Source: Chryseobacterium sp. G0201 (lineage in GTDB: Bacteria > Bacteroidota > Bacteroidia > Flavobacteriales > Weeksellaceae). Taken from it: 64,000 nt of DNA. The stretch is from assembly GCF_003815655.1 (NCBI RefSeq), contig NZ_CP033917.1, forward strand, positions 3,100,001 through 3,164,000. The letters run 5' to 3'. The notes under the pieces were generated by a model. That model was not told where the DNA came from. It did not search any database and was given only the letters and a program-made list of their open reading frames with translations. Position numbers and translations under genes: made by a program. Shown here one piece after another: positions 47,655 through 57,540 of this stretch. The stretch's first letter is position 1. Each line of letters opens with the position of its first letter.

Positions 47655-47696
47655 AGGCGGGGAGTAATTATCCAAATATAGGAACTCCCTTTGCCT
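47655..47696 (-). repeat. Hairpin array unit 2
   Basis: On the minus strand: AGGC, AAAG, GGAGT, TCCTATA..., ACTCC, CC, GCCT. Outer stem AGGC/GCCT, inner stem GGAGT/ACTCC. The + strand core reads AGGAACTCCCTTTGCCT. Confidence 0.8.
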
Positions 47697-47710
47697 CGTA
47701 ATTTATAAAA

Positions 47711-47756
47711 AGGCGGAAAGTAAATGTGGGAAATCAAATAGGAACTTTCTTTGCCT
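47711..47756 (-). repeat. Hairpin array unit 3
   Basis: On the minus strand: AGGC, AAAG, AAAGT, TCCTATT..., ACTTT, CC, GCCT. The inner stem AAAGT/ACTTT differs from unit 2 (GGAGT/ACTCC) at two pairs, with both sides changed together, direct evidence that pairing is selected. The + strand core reads AGGAACTTTCTTTGCCT. Confidence 0.8.
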
Positions 47757-47815
47757 TAATTTTTTAACTAATGAAAATAATTAATAGTTAAATATACTTA
47801 TTTTCATTCTTTTGA

Positions 47816-47925
47816 GGAGTAGGCAGGACTCGAACCTGCGACCCACAACTTTGATGTTTTACAGGAACTTTTATTTGCCAAAAGCGAAAAGTAATCTGTT
47901 GCTCTACCATCTGAGCTACTACTCC
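47816..47925 (-). tRNA. tRNA-like gene with expanded anticodon region
   Basis: On the minus strand: perfect 7-bp acceptor GGAGTAG/CTACTCC, TA, D arm GCTC-AGATGGTA-GAGC, and T arm GCAGG-TTCGAGT-CCTGC with all usual invariant bases. Between D and T arms lie 63 nt instead of about 27: ACAG...CTGT can pair as an anticodon stem, enclosing a further hairpin ACTTTT/AAAAGT. No standard 7-nt anticodon loop exists, so identity cannot be assigned. The insert carries the core AGTTCCT-type sequence of the downstream hairpin array. Discriminator is U and CCA is not encoded. It lies 83 nt after the rtcB stop. It may be a spliced or damaged-tRNA mimic, a Y RNA-like molecule, or a pseudogene. Confidence 0.8.
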
Positions 47926-47951
47926 TACCGTTATTATTAAAAGTTTTCATA

Positions 47952-47981
47952 AACCTTACAGTCTTTTACACCTGCAAGGTT
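47952..47981. repeat. Hairpin between rtcB and the tRNA-like gene
   Basis: AACCTT-A-CAG (47952-47961) pairs with CTG-C-AAGGTT (47972-47981), nine pairs with one 1x1 internal loop. The AACCTTGCAGG form resembles a dispersed flavobacterial palindrome; it could also separate rtcB mRNA from the RNA gene. Confidence 0.55.
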
Positions 47982-48008
47982 CAGTTATTAGTTTTAGTTA
48001 TTTAAAAA

Positions 48009-49481
<1,473 letters not shown>

Positions 49482-49489
49482 TTAAAAAA

Positions 49490-49822
49490 ATGTTATTAGA
49501 ACAATTAAAGACTTCGCCTGAAACGATTCAATTTAAAGAGGTAATTTCATACATTGATGAAAACTACGATTTCACGCCAACAAAATTCACCAACGGAAAT
49601 ACAGTCAATGAAGCAGATCAGAATAATGGTTCATGCAAAGTTTTCAGTTTTGCAAAATTGCATGATTTGTCAAAAGAAGAAGTTTTAAACATTTTCGGAG
49701 AATTTTACAGAGAAGATGTATTGAAAAATCCGGAAGGAACAGATCATCAAAATATAAGAAACTTCATAGAATTCGGTTGGGACGGAATTTCTTTTGAAGG
49801 GGAGGCTTTGACGAAGAAATAG
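49490..49822 (+). CDS. HopJ-type family protein
   Basis: 110 residues from ATG 49490 (MLLEQLKTSPETIQFKEVI); the TTG at 49472 is less likely. The motifs YDFTPTKFTNG, NGSCKVFSFAKLHDLS and FGEFYREDVLKNPEGTDHQNIRNF are those of the HopJ type III effector family (PF08888), which is common in free-living bacteria without type III secretion, so the name does not imply an effector. Function unknown. Divergent from rtcB with 98 nt between starts; the shared intergenic region holds the rtcB operator. Confidence 0.85.
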   Translation: MLLEQLKTSPETIQFKEVISYIDENYDFTPTKFTNGNTVNEADQNNGSCKVFSFAKLHDLSKEEVLNIFGEFYREDVLKNPEGTDHQNIRNFIEFGWDGISFEGEALTKK

Positions 49823-49842
49823 TTATTAAATTAATTTCAATT

Positions 49843-49920
49843 TGTCATTGCGAACCGAAGGTGAAGCAATCTCATTTATAACAATCAGATTGCTTCGTCG
49901 CTTTGCTCCTCGCAATGACA
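49843..49920. repeat. REP-like palindromic element
   Basis: TGTCATTGCGA at 49843 and TCGCAATGACA at 49910-49920 are exact inverted repeats, with GAAGCAATC and GATTGCTTC forming an inner pair. The GTCATTGCGA...TCGCAATGAC type is widespread in Bacteroidota. It sits directly before the WYL gene and includes the frame's upstream ATG at 49915. Confidence 0.8.
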
Positions 49921-49944
49921 CAAGAAAACACAAAAAACAACACC

Positions 49945-50958
49945 ATGTCATCCAACAAAAACGCTCTAATCCGCTACAAAACGCTTGATAAATGCCTTAA
50001 AAACAAATACAAGCAGTATACTTTAGACGATTTAATCGACGAATGTTCTGAAGCTTTGTTTGAGTTTGAAGGCAAAGAATCTTTCGTAAGCAAACGAACT
50101 GTACAACTCGATTTGCAAAATATGCGAAGTGAAAAGTTCGGTTATGAAGCTCCAATCGAGGTTTACGAAAGAAAATATTACCGTTACAGCGATCCCGATT
50201 ACAGCATTCATAATATTTCGGTGAATGAAAGTGATTTAAAGGCCATGAATAATGCGGTACAGATCTTAAAACAGTTCAAAGATTTTTCAATGTTCAAAGA
50301 AATGAATGGGGTTATTCAAAAATTGGAGGATTCTATACATTCAACCAACCAAAAATCAATTATTCATTTAGATAAAAATGAGCAACTGAAAGGGTTGGAG
50401 CATATTGATGTTTTATATGAAGCTATTTTAAATAAGAAAGTTTTAAATATTCTATATAAAAGTTTCAATGCAAGAGAATCAAGTAATTTTGTTGTGCATC
50501 CTCAATTATTAAAGGAATTTAATAACCGTTGGTTTTTGATCTGTCTTCACAAAGGAAAAATGTATAATCTGGCGTTGGATAGAATGGAAAGTATCGAAAC
50601 CGACGAAAAAATTAAATATATTGACCAAGATCTGGATGGCGATGAATATTTTAAAGATATCGTTGGAGTAACCGTTTCACCAACGCTGGAGCCAAGAAAC
50701 GTTGTCTTTTTTGTTGATTCTTCTAATGCGCCGTATGTAAAAACAAAACCGTTGCATAAAAGTCAGGAAATTGTAAGTGAAAATGAGGAGGGAACTATTT
50801 TTAAAATCTGTGTGCAGATAAACAACGAATTAGAAAGGCTTTTGCTTGGGTTTGGAAATTGTCTGATCGTACATAAACCCAGAAAATTACGGTTAAGAAT
50901 GGAAGAAAAATTTAAATCAGGAAGTCAGAATTATGAAAATTTAATTGTTTCTGATTAA
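49945..50958 (+). CDS. WYL-domain transcriptional regulator
   Basis: 337 residues from ATG 49945; earlier Met codons lie in or near the palindromic repeat. N-terminal winged-HTH (ALIRYKTLDKCLKNKYKQYT, SFVSKRTVQLDLQNMRS), WYL-type ligand domain (about 140-230; HIDVLYEAILNKKVLNILYK and HPQLLKEFNNRWFLICLH) and C-terminal WCX-like domain (ERLLLGFGNCLIVHKP). WYL proteins bind nucleic-acid ligands or nucleotides and regulate RNA-repair or defence genes in many bacteria. It is the best candidate for the protein binding the shared palindrome upstream of rtcB and the nucleotidyltransferase operon. Confidence 0.88.
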   Translation: MSSNKNALIRYKTLDKCLKNKYKQYTLDDLIDECSEALFEFEGKESFVSKRTVQLDLQNMRSEKFGYEAPIEVYERKYYRYSDPDYSIHNISVNESDLKAMNNAVQILKQFKDFSMFKEMNGVIQKLEDSIHSTNQKSIIHLDKNEQLKGLEHIDVLYEAILNKKVLNILYKSFNARESSNFVVHPQLLKEFNNRWFLICLHKGKMYNLALDRMESIETDEKIKYIDQDLDGDEYFKDIVGVTVSPTLEPRNVVFFVDSSNAPYVKTKPLHKSQEIVSENEEGTIFKICVQINNELERLLLGFGNCLIVHKPRKLRLRMEEKFKSGSQNYENLIVSD

Positions 50959-51025
50959 AGTTGAAATTTCCAATGAGCATGTTATGGCTTAGAAATTGTA
51001 TTAATCAAATTCTAAAATAAATAGT

Positions 51026-51163
51026 ATGAAATCAAGAATATTAAAAACTGTACTTGCTATTGTAGCACCTTTGGTAATTGAATTTATTGTCAAGAAAATA
51101 TCAGAAAAACTGGATAAAAAACCACAGGGAACTGAACCAAAAAAGCTTCCTGCTTCAAATTAA
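51026..51163 (+). CDS. Small conserved-style membrane-associated peptide
   Basis: 45 residues: MKSRILKTVLAIVAPLVIEF hydrophobic helix, then basic IVKKISEKLDKK and a Pro/Ser tail (LPASN). Similar short proteins occur in Chryseobacterium. It lies between the WYL gene and a terminator, too short for routine gene callers. Function unknown. Confidence 0.6.
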   Translation: MKSRILKTVLAIVAPLVIEFIVKKISEKLDKKPQGTEPKKLPASN

Positions 51164-51181
51164 AAGTAATTAAAATTATAG

Positions 51182-51210
51182 AAAGAGACTGTTGTTAAAA
51201 CGGTCTCTTT
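51182..51210. terminator. Bidirectional terminator
   Basis: AAAGAGACTGTT and AACGGTCTCTTT pair (one G-U) around GTTAA, with T-runs on the + strand. Confidence 0.8.
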
Positions 51211-51212
51211 TT

Positions 51213-52397
51213 TTAAATAAAATCATAAACCCCATTTTTCCAGCCCAGAACTTTAGAAGAATCTGCTTTTAACCAGTTTTTAAGAATGGTAGCATATACT
51301 TTTCTGAAATCTTCGGTATAAATTAAATCACCTTCATTCAAATGCTGTAAATCGGGTAGTGCGTTCAGAAGTCCTTTCTTTTTCAATCCTCCGCCGATGA
51401 AAAACATTTGATTGGCTGTTCCATGATCGGTTCCGTTGCTGGCGTTTTGGGCAACACGACGACCAAATTCTGAGAAGGTCATCAATAAAATATCATTGAA
51501 TAAACCATTGCTTTTCATGTCTGCAACAAAAGATTTTACAGCTTCATTGATGTCACTAAAAAGTTTTTGCTGTCTTTCATTTTGGTTGACGTGAGTATCA
51601 AAACTTCCCACAGAAAGGTAATAAACCTGTGTATTAATATCAGATTTTATCAAAGAAGCAACGGTTTTGAAATCTTTTCCTAACTGTGAATTAGGATACG
51701 TTTGATCTGTCTTTTTTGCTTTACTTTTATCAAAAATATAGCCTGCATTATTGATCGTTGATCCCAATGTTTGATATAAATAAGAGACCGTTTCATCTTC
51801 ATGATGATGATCATACAATGACTTAAAATATTTCTCCTGACTCGTTTGATATAATCTTTTAGGATCTTTAAAAGCAAAAGCTTTATTATTTTCTCCTTTT
51901 AAGGCTAAACTTAGCATATCATCAACTTCCAAAGCTTGCGTGGGATGGTCGCATTTATAGCATTCTTCATCCAGAAAACGACCAAGCCAGCCTGTTTCCA
52001 AAAACTCATCACTTTTGCTTGCTGACTGCCAGATATCCATACTTCGGAAGTGTGATTTATCAGGATTTGGATACCCAACGTTATTCATAACAGAAAGCTC
52101 TCCATTATCGAATAATTCTTTAAAATAAGACAGAGATGGATTAATTCCTGCTTCATCATTAAGCTGTAAAGAATTTTGTATCGCTATTTTGCTTCTTTCT
52201 TTGAAATAAATATCATTTTTTGTAGGAATGATCGTATTTAAACCATCATTTCCACCTGTGAACTGAAGGACGATTAAGATCTTCTGATTGCGTTCCAAAG
52301 CATTGTCCAACGTCATCGACTTCAGGAAATTAGGAACCATTAATGAAGCCGTTGCTAATGAACTTATTTTTAGAAATTCTCTTCTTTTAATTAGCAT
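51213..52397 (-). CDS. DUF1501 family secreted protein
   Basis: 394 residues. Tat-like start KRREFLKISSLATASLMVPNF, then VLQFTGGNDGLNTIIP, SHFRSMDIWQSAS and LMTFSEFGRRVAQNASNGTDHG: the metal-site-like features of DUF1501 (alkaline phosphatase-like superfamily). Paired with a DUF1800 gene directly upstream (80 nt), a standard Bacteroidota couple of exported proteins of unknown function. Confidence 0.9.
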   Translation of the reverse strand: MLIKRREFLKISSLATASLMVPNFLKSMTLDNALERNQKILIVLQFTGGNDGLNTIIPTKNDIYFKERSKIAIQNSLQLNDEAGINPSLSYFKELFDNGELSVMNNVGYPNPDKSHFRSMDIWQSASKSDEFLETGWLGRFLDEECYKCDHPTQALEVDDMLSLALKGENNKAFAFKDPKRLYQTSQEKYFKSLYDHHHEDETVSYLYQTLGSTINNAGYIFDKSKAKKTDQTYPNSQLGKDFKTVASLIKSDINTQVYYLSVGSFDTHVNQNERQQKLFSDINEAVKSFVADMKSNGLFNDILLMTFSEFGRRVAQNASNGTDHGTANQMFFIGGGLKKKGLLNALPDLQHLNEGDLIYTEDFRKVYATILKNWLKADSSKVLGWKNGVYDFI

Positions 52398-52476
52398 AAA
52401 ATTAGGTTTTAGGTTAAAGATGATAGGTTGCAGTTGCTTAACTAATAGCTAAAATCTGCAGCCTGCTACCTCATAA

Positions 52477-53856
52477 CTACATTAACTGATATTCCGGTGT
52501 TGACATCAGATTGATTACATTCATTTTCACGGTATTGTCGGAGAAACTTTTCACAGAATCCATACTCAACGTGTTTGAGTTTTGAATTAAATAATCTTCA
52601 CAGTTTTTATTGCTGAAAGCTTTTTCAACACGAGCCCAGTCGATGGTGATATTCGGATTTTTGAAGCTCTTGTTTAAAGCTGTTTCACGTGATTTCATAC
52701 CCATATCAATATCATCATCTTGACGCGGACTGTATTCTAAAGGCCGTAAACCCGACCAGATTTGAGGAATCTGAAGTCTCAACATCAAAGTAGAACTGTC
52801 GATCCACGATTTTCCGTTTGGCCATCCCGAAACGTTGGGAGGGTAGAGCAATATTTGACCCAATAATTTTTGATACACGATAAGATTTTCAGGATTTTGA
52901 ATATGCATTGGTAACGTTCTCATCATTCCGACCATCAATTCTATGGGAGATTTTATTCTGTTTCCAATATTTTTTTTGTCATAAAACCACGAACTTAAAA
53001 ATATATCGTTCATCAATTTTTTGATGTCATAATTGGAGGTGTAAAAACTGTCGCTTAGCTTATTAACAATACTTTCATCTACATTTTCATTGACAAAGAA
53101 TTTATAGATTTTAGTAGTAATAAATTTTGCCGTTGCTTTTTGTTCTAAAATGATATTTAAAGCATCTGTTCCAGTAAAATTTCCTGTTTTTCCGAGAAAG
53201 TTTTTTGTGTCTTCGTCGTGAAGTTTTTTTCTTTCTGCAAAATTCCCTTCTTTATCATAACCCCAGCCTGTAAAAGCTCTTGCGCCTTCCCGTATGTCTT
53301 TTTCGGTATAATTTCCGCGTCCCATTGTGAATAATTCCATCACTTCACGGGCAAAGTTTTCGTTGGGATGATCTTTTTTATTTTGTTGATTATTAAGAAA
53401 ATTCAGCATTGCCGGAGCCTGGCTTACTTCAAACAAAAGGTCTTTGAAATTTCCCAAAGCATTTTTCCTGATAATATTTAATAATTGTCTGTTGAATTTT
53501 GGGTTTTGAACTCTCGACGCGAAATGGCCGTGCCAGAAGAAAGCCATTTTTTCTCTCATCTGTTCGTTGCTGTTGATCATTTTGTTGAGAAAATTCAGGT
53601 TCAGTTCGTTGTTTTGCTCTCTGTTGATCCTCTGGATTTCCTTTTTCTTTTCGGCGGGAGATTTGTCGCTCATGTAGTCAATGATTTCCACATCAGGCTT
53701 TTCGTAGGTAACTTCAACAAAATTTTCTTCTTTAAACAAATCTTTAAGTAAAGTTTTGATGTCTTTATTTTTCAGATCTTCAAACTGGTTGATTCCCGCC
53801 CCGAAACCGGCGCGCCAAAGAAGATGTTTGTTATTTAATAAGGATGAGAGCATCAT
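52477..53856 (-). CDS. DUF1800 family protein
   Basis: 459 residues, helical, with KMAFFWHGHFASRVQN (about 117), NENFAREVMELFTMGRGNYTEKD (about 175), GARAFTGWGYD, and ILLYPPNVSGWPNGKSWID (about 345). These are DUF1800 hallmarks. No clear signal peptide: the start MMLSSLLNNKHLLWRAGFGA follows the family norm. Operon with DUF1501; role unknown, presumed export with it. Confidence 0.9.
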   Translation of the reverse strand: MMLSSLLNNKHLLWRAGFGAGINQFEDLKNKDIKTLLKDLFKEENFVEVTYEKPDVEIIDYMSDKSPAEKKKEIQRINREQNNELNLNFLNKMINSNEQMREKMAFFWHGHFASRVQNPKFNRQLLNIIRKNALGNFKDLLFEVSQAPAMLNFLNNQQNKKDHPNENFAREVMELFTMGRGNYTEKDIREGARAFTGWGYDKEGNFAERKKLHDEDTKNFLGKTGNFTGTDALNIILEQKATAKFITTKIYKFFVNENVDESIVNKLSDSFYTSNYDIKKLMNDIFLSSWFYDKKNIGNRIKSPIELMVGMMRTLPMHIQNPENLIVYQKLLGQILLYPPNVSGWPNGKSWIDSSTLMLRLQIPQIWSGLRPLEYSPRQDDDIDMGMKSRETALNKSFKNPNITIDWARVEKAFSNKNCEDYLIQNSNTLSMDSVKSFSDNTVKMNVINLMSTPEYQLM

Positions 53857-54089
53857 AAGACAATTTATTTTTTGATGTTGGAAAACACAAAAGGTTAAAA
53901 TTATAACGGTTAAGAATTATTAATATTGTTATTTTTAATCTCAAGTTAAACATGTATTTAATTTTTGGTTAATTTAATTAATTGATATTCATTATTTTGC
54001 GATTTTTATTAATGTTAAAGTGAGAAAAACAGGCTTCCTTGGCACGATTTTTACATCCTTCAGATTAGTAAAATTTAAAAATCAGAGTT

Positions 54090-54653
54090 ATGAAAATGTT
54101 TAAACAGGCCATCTTACTAGGCGGAATTTTAACGGTTGGTGTAGTAAGTGCTCAAAGCTCACAAATGAATAATATGATTAAGGTAGGAGCGAATGCTGGT
54201 TTAGCTGTTCCCGCAGATAATGTTTCTGCTTCTGCTGGTGTAGACGTAGCTTATCAAAACTTGATTACTCCTGGATTTGGATTAGGTATCGCAACAGGTT
54301 ATACCCATTATTTTGGGAAGGATAACAACGGGATCAACAACAATGATGTGGGAGTAATTCCTGTAGGTGCTTTGATCAGAATTTATCCTAAACAGACCGG
54401 ATTTTATTTCGGAACAGACTTAGGTTATGGTTTCTTGGTAGGTGACGAAAAAGTGGCTTCCAATAGTACGGTTGACAGACCGGACGGAGGTTTTTACATC
54501 AAACCTGAGATCGGATATCACAACAGAGACTGGAATTTCTTTGTACAGTATCAAAAAGTATTTGTAGGAGATAAAGGCGATTTGCCCAATCAGGACTACA
54601 ATGTGGGGAACATTGGAGTAGGATTTTCTTACAATATTCCATTAGGGAAGTAG
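54090..54653 (+). CDS. Outer-membrane beta-barrel protein
   Basis: 187 residues. Signal peptide to about residue 22 (GVVSAQ), then alternating aromatic beta-strands (GLAVPADNVSASAGVDVAYQ, GFGLGIATGYTHYFG, FYFGTDLGYGFLVGD) and a final strand VGNIGVGFSYNIPLGK. Small eight-stranded barrel of the OmpA/OmpX-like or porin-family type. Function unknown; monocistronic. Confidence 0.75.
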   Translation: MKMFKQAILLGGILTVGVVSAQSSQMNNMIKVGANAGLAVPADNVSASAGVDVAYQNLITPGFGLGIATGYTHYFGKDNNGINNNDVGVIPVGALIRIYPKQTGFYFGTDLGYGFLVGDEKVASNSTVDRPDGGFYIKPEIGYHNRDWNFFVQYQKVFVGDKGDLPNQDYNVGNIGVGFSYNIPLGK

Positions 54654-54682
54654 TTAGATTTAAATATAAACAATTATTAACC

Positions 54683-54714
54683 AAAACCTTTTCGTTTTTT
54701 TGAAAAGGTTTTTT
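54683..54714 (+). terminator. Terminator after the barrel protein
   Basis: AAAACCTTTTC and GAAAAGGTTTT pair around GTTTTTTT, followed by TT. Confidence 0.85.
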
Positions 54715-54745
54715 CTTTCCCTATAGTATTTACCAAAACAATTAT

Positions 54746-54753
54746 TATATTTG
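54746..54753 (+). promoter_or_regulatory. Glucokinase -7 box
   Basis: TATATTTG ends 16 nt before the ATG at 54770, giving a very short leader; this excludes the TTG at 54761 as start only weakly, but ATG is preferred. Confidence 0.5.
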
Positions 54754-54769
54754 ATAAAATTTGCTGATT

Positions 54770-55819
54770 ATGATTTTGAACCCAAAATTTCCACTTTATT
54801 TACCAGGCGTAAAGAACAGTAATAATGATAATGTTTCTATCATTGGGGCAAACCTTCGTGAAGATACTACAACCTTGGGTTATTTTGTTTCCGGTAACGG
54901 AGGTCTTGAGGTAAAAATCCAAAACGATTACCCAACGAAAGAATATGCTTCTTTTTCAGATATCTTGAAGAAATTTATTCAGGATAACCAGTTGGAAAAT
55001 GTAAAACGTTTAGGAATGGCTGTCCCGGGACCCGTTCTTAATGGGAAAAGCAGCCCTGCAAGATTAGGCTGGAACTTAGATCAGGAAGAGATCACAAGAG
55101 ATTTCGGATTCGAGAAAGTGGATATGCTTAATGACTTGGAAGCTTCTGCTTACGGAATGGGGCTTCTTGAAGATTCTGATATGGATGATATCTACACAAG
55201 CGGTCATCTTGAAAATGGTAACGTAGCGATCCTTGCTCCAGGAAATGGATTGGGTGAAGCCGGATATTTCTTTGACGGAAAATATTTGAGACCATTTGCA
55301 ACAGAAGGAGGTCACTCAGAATTTTCTCCGAGAACGAACGTTGAAGTTGAGTTCTATCAATTCTTAAATAATATTTATGGAATTGTAAGTTGGGAAAATG
55401 TACTTTCTAAGACAGGGTTATTTAATATTTATAGATTCTTAAGAGACGTAAAAAGACATCCTGAACCGGAATGGTTATCAGAACGTCTTGCCAACGGTAA
55501 CTTTGTTGAGGTGATCTACAAAGCGGCAGTTGAGGACGATGCGTTGATCTGTAAAATAGCTTTAGATACTTTCCTTGAGTTTTTGGCAAGAGAGGCTAAT
55601 AACCTTACTTTAAAATTAAAAGCTACAGGAGGATTATTGATCTCAGGAGATATTCCGCAGATGATCAGTAGTTATATGGATAAAGATAAATTCTACGAAA
55701 AATTTAGAATAAGCGATAAAATGGAAGACATGCTTAAAAACATTCCGATCTACCTGATCAAACAAAATCAGACAGGATTGAATGGTGCAGCGCTCTATAC
55801 CGCTTACTATCAAGAATAA
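54770..55819 (+). CDS. glk: Glucokinase
   Basis: 349 residues from ATG 54770. ROK-unrelated Glk family with GANLREDTTTLGYF phosphate-type loop, MAVPGPVLNGKSS, LNDLEASAYG (catalytic Asp region), LAPGNGLGEAGYF and TEGGHSEFSPR. Phosphorylates glucose to glucose-6-phosphate in the cytoplasm. Monocistronic with a strong terminator. Confidence 0.88.
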   Translation: MILNPKFPLYLPGVKNSNNDNVSIIGANLREDTTTLGYFVSGNGGLEVKIQNDYPTKEYASFSDILKKFIQDNQLENVKRLGMAVPGPVLNGKSSPARLGWNLDQEEITRDFGFEKVDMLNDLEASAYGMGLLEDSDMDDIYTSGHLENGNVAILAPGNGLGEAGYFFDGKYLRPFATEGGHSEFSPRTNVEVEFYQFLNNIYGIVSWENVLSKTGLFNIYRFLRDVKRHPEPEWLSERLANGNFVEVIYKAAVEDDALICKIALDTFLEFLAREANNLTLKLKATGGLLISGDIPQMISSYMDKDKFYEKFRISDKMEDMLKNIPIYLIKQNQTGLNGAALYTAYYQE

Positions 55820-55826
55820 ACATCAG

Positions 55827-55850
55827 CTCCGAAGAAATTCGGAGTTTTTT
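55827..55850 (+). terminator. Glucokinase terminator
   Basis: CTCCGAA and TTCGGAG pair around GAAA; TTTTTT follows. Confidence 0.85.
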
Positions 55851-55923
55851 TATGGATGATATTATTCATGAAAATTATTATTTTTATTGATATACATCAA
55901 TGAAATCTATCAGATAAGTTGGC

Positions 55924-55931
55924 TACATTTG
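55924..55931 (+). promoter_or_regulatory. -7 box of the first YceI gene
   Basis: TACATTTG, exact TAnnTTTG, 36 nt before the ATG; no TTG at standard spacing. Confidence 0.5.
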
Positions 55932-55967
55932 CATCATTAACAAACAAGGTAAATAACTTATTTCAAA

Positions 55968-56534
55968 ATGAAAAAAATATTTTTATTAGCAGTTTTAGCT
56001 GGTGGTTTAGCTTTCGGGCAGTCTAAAAAAGTAGTAGCATCTGATGTTCACTGGTGGGGTTATAAAGTTGCTAAATCTGAGGCTAGCTCTCATGATGGTA
56101 CTGTAAAAGTAAAATCTGGAGACATGATCATGAAAGGAAATCAATTGGTAGGTGGTTCTTTCACTTTAGACATGAATTCTATTACTTCAACTGATCTTAC
56201 AGGAGAATACCAAGGAAAATTGAATGGGCATCTTAAAAACGGAGATTTCTTCGAAGTTGAAAAATTCCCTACAGCTACTTTCAAGATTACTTCTGTAAAG
56301 AAAAATAACGATAAAATTTACAGTTCTTTGGTTACAGGAAACCTTACAGTTAAAGGAAAAACTAACGAAGTTTCTTTCCCTGCAAAAATTTCTTACAGTA
56401 AAGGAGTAGTAAGTTTAGTGTCAAATAAATTCTCTTTCGACAGACAGAAATTTGATGTTGCTTACAAGTCTACAATGCAGGATGTTTTTGTGAAAGATGA
56501 AATAGATATGCTTGTAAAAGTGACTGCTAAATAA
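55968..56534 (+). CDS. YceI family secreted protein 1
   Basis: 188 residues with signal peptide ending AFGQ. Lipocalin-like YceI motifs: DVHWWGYKVAKSEASSHDGT, GGSFTLDMNSITSTDL, LKNGDFFEVEKFPTATFKIT, NLTVKGKTNEVSFPAKI. Family members bind isoprenoid-type lipids in the periplasm. A paralogue follows 78 nt downstream but with its own terminator between them, so expression may differ. Confidence 0.9.
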   Translation: MKKIFLLAVLAGGLAFGQSKKVVASDVHWWGYKVAKSEASSHDGTVKVKSGDMIMKGNQLVGGSFTLDMNSITSTDLTGEYQGKLNGHLKNGDFFEVEKFPTATFKITSVKKNNDKIYSSLVTGNLTVKGKTNEVSFPAKISYSKGVVSLVSNKFSFDRQKFDVAYKSTMQDVFVKDEIDMLVKVTAK

Positions 56535-56556
56535 TTTAATCAAAAAAAGATTGTTA

Positions 56557-56579
56557 AAAGTGTAGAAGTTCTACACTTT
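56557..56579 (+). terminator. Terminator between the two YceI genes
   Basis: AAAGTGTAGAA and TTCTACACTTT are exact inverted repeats separated by one base, followed by TTTTTT. Confidence 0.85.
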
Positions 56580-56612
56580 TTTTTATTTTTGTTGAATTGT
56601 AAATAAAAAAGA

Positions 56613-57239
56613 ATGAAAAGATTACTATTGTTTGCGATGGTGTGTGCGAGCATATCATTTGTTTCTGCTCAAAGAAAATTTGATAAAGTATCAAAAGTTA
56701 CTTCATCTGAGATCAGATGGTGGGGGTACAAAGTTGTAAAAACTGAAGCTTCATCGCATTCCGGAACGGTAAAATTAAAAAGTGGTAAATTCAACTTTGA
56801 TAAAACTGTCTTGGTAGACGGAGAATTTGTGATAGATATGAGAAGTTTGATGGCTGGAGATGTTTCAGACGAAGACATGATCAAGTTGACAAATGATCTT
56901 AAAAGCACGAATTTCTTCGAGGTTAAAAAGTTCCCGATCGCGAAATTTCATTTAACTAAAATTATTCCTCTGGCAAACAGTCAGTACAATTCAACGGTTT
57001 ACGGTGATGTTACGATAAAAGGCGTTAGAAAAACAATTACTTTCCCTGCAAACGTATATGTAACTCAGTTTACGGTAGTTGTTGAGTCTGCAAAATTCTC
57101 TTTGAACAGAAGAGATTTCAAAGTGTTCTATCAGTCTTCATTAAAAGATTATTTCATTAAAGACGAAATGGATATTCAGTTCAAAGTTTCTACAGAGAAA
57201 TTGGATAACGAAAACAGAGTTCCTGTAAAAAAGAAATAA
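56613..57239 (+). CDS. YceI family secreted protein 2
   Basis: 208 residues, signal peptide ending FVSAQ. Same motifs in diverged form: EIRWWGYKVVKTEASSHSGT, GEFVIDMRSLMAGDVSDEDM, NFFEVKKFPIAKFHLT, DVTIKGVRKTITFPANV. It keeps the WWGYK start and the C-terminal KDEMDIQFKV block of paralogue 1. Tandem duplication; both likely bind amphiphiles. Confidence 0.9.
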   Translation: MKRLLLFAMVCASISFVSAQRKFDKVSKVTSSEIRWWGYKVVKTEASSHSGTVKLKSGKFNFDKTVLVDGEFVIDMRSLMAGDVSDEDMIKLTNDLKSTNFFEVKKFPIAKFHLTKIIPLANSQYNSTVYGDVTIKGVRKTITFPANVYVTQFTVVVESAKFSLNRRDFKVFYQSSLKDYFIKDEMDIQFKVSTEKLDNENRVPVKKK

Positions 57240-57262
57240 GACATACTGTTTATAGATAAATG

Positions 57263-57288
57263 AATGAGTGATTTTTTAATCACTCATT
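57263..57288 (+). terminator. Terminator after the second YceI gene
   Basis: AATGAGTGATT and AATCACTCATT pair around TTTT; a T run follows. The remaining 250 bp to the next gene are extremely AT-rich with no other feature. Confidence 0.85.
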
Positions 57289-57540
57289 TTTTTTGTGATT
57301 TTCATTAAATCCATAATTTTCATTAAAATGAATTTTTAATATTTTTTAATGAATTAATATTTTCCTTTATTTTATTATTATGTTTTTATTTTATTATCAT
57401 TTATTTTGAATTTTATGTATTAATATTTAACTGTATTTAGTTTCTAATTATTATAATTGAAATATTTTTTACATATTTGTAATTACTTACTACAATGAAG
57501 GTGTATGATTTTTTAAATATTTAAAAACAAATACACGTTT

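Noticed and set aside
47591..47756. Repeats resembling a CRISPR array
   Set aside because: Units are hairpins with compensatory changes, differing spacing and no unique spacers; there are no cas genes.
49490..49822. Type III secretion effector (HopJ name)
   Set aside because: The family is widespread in bacteria without type III secretion and no secretion genes are present.
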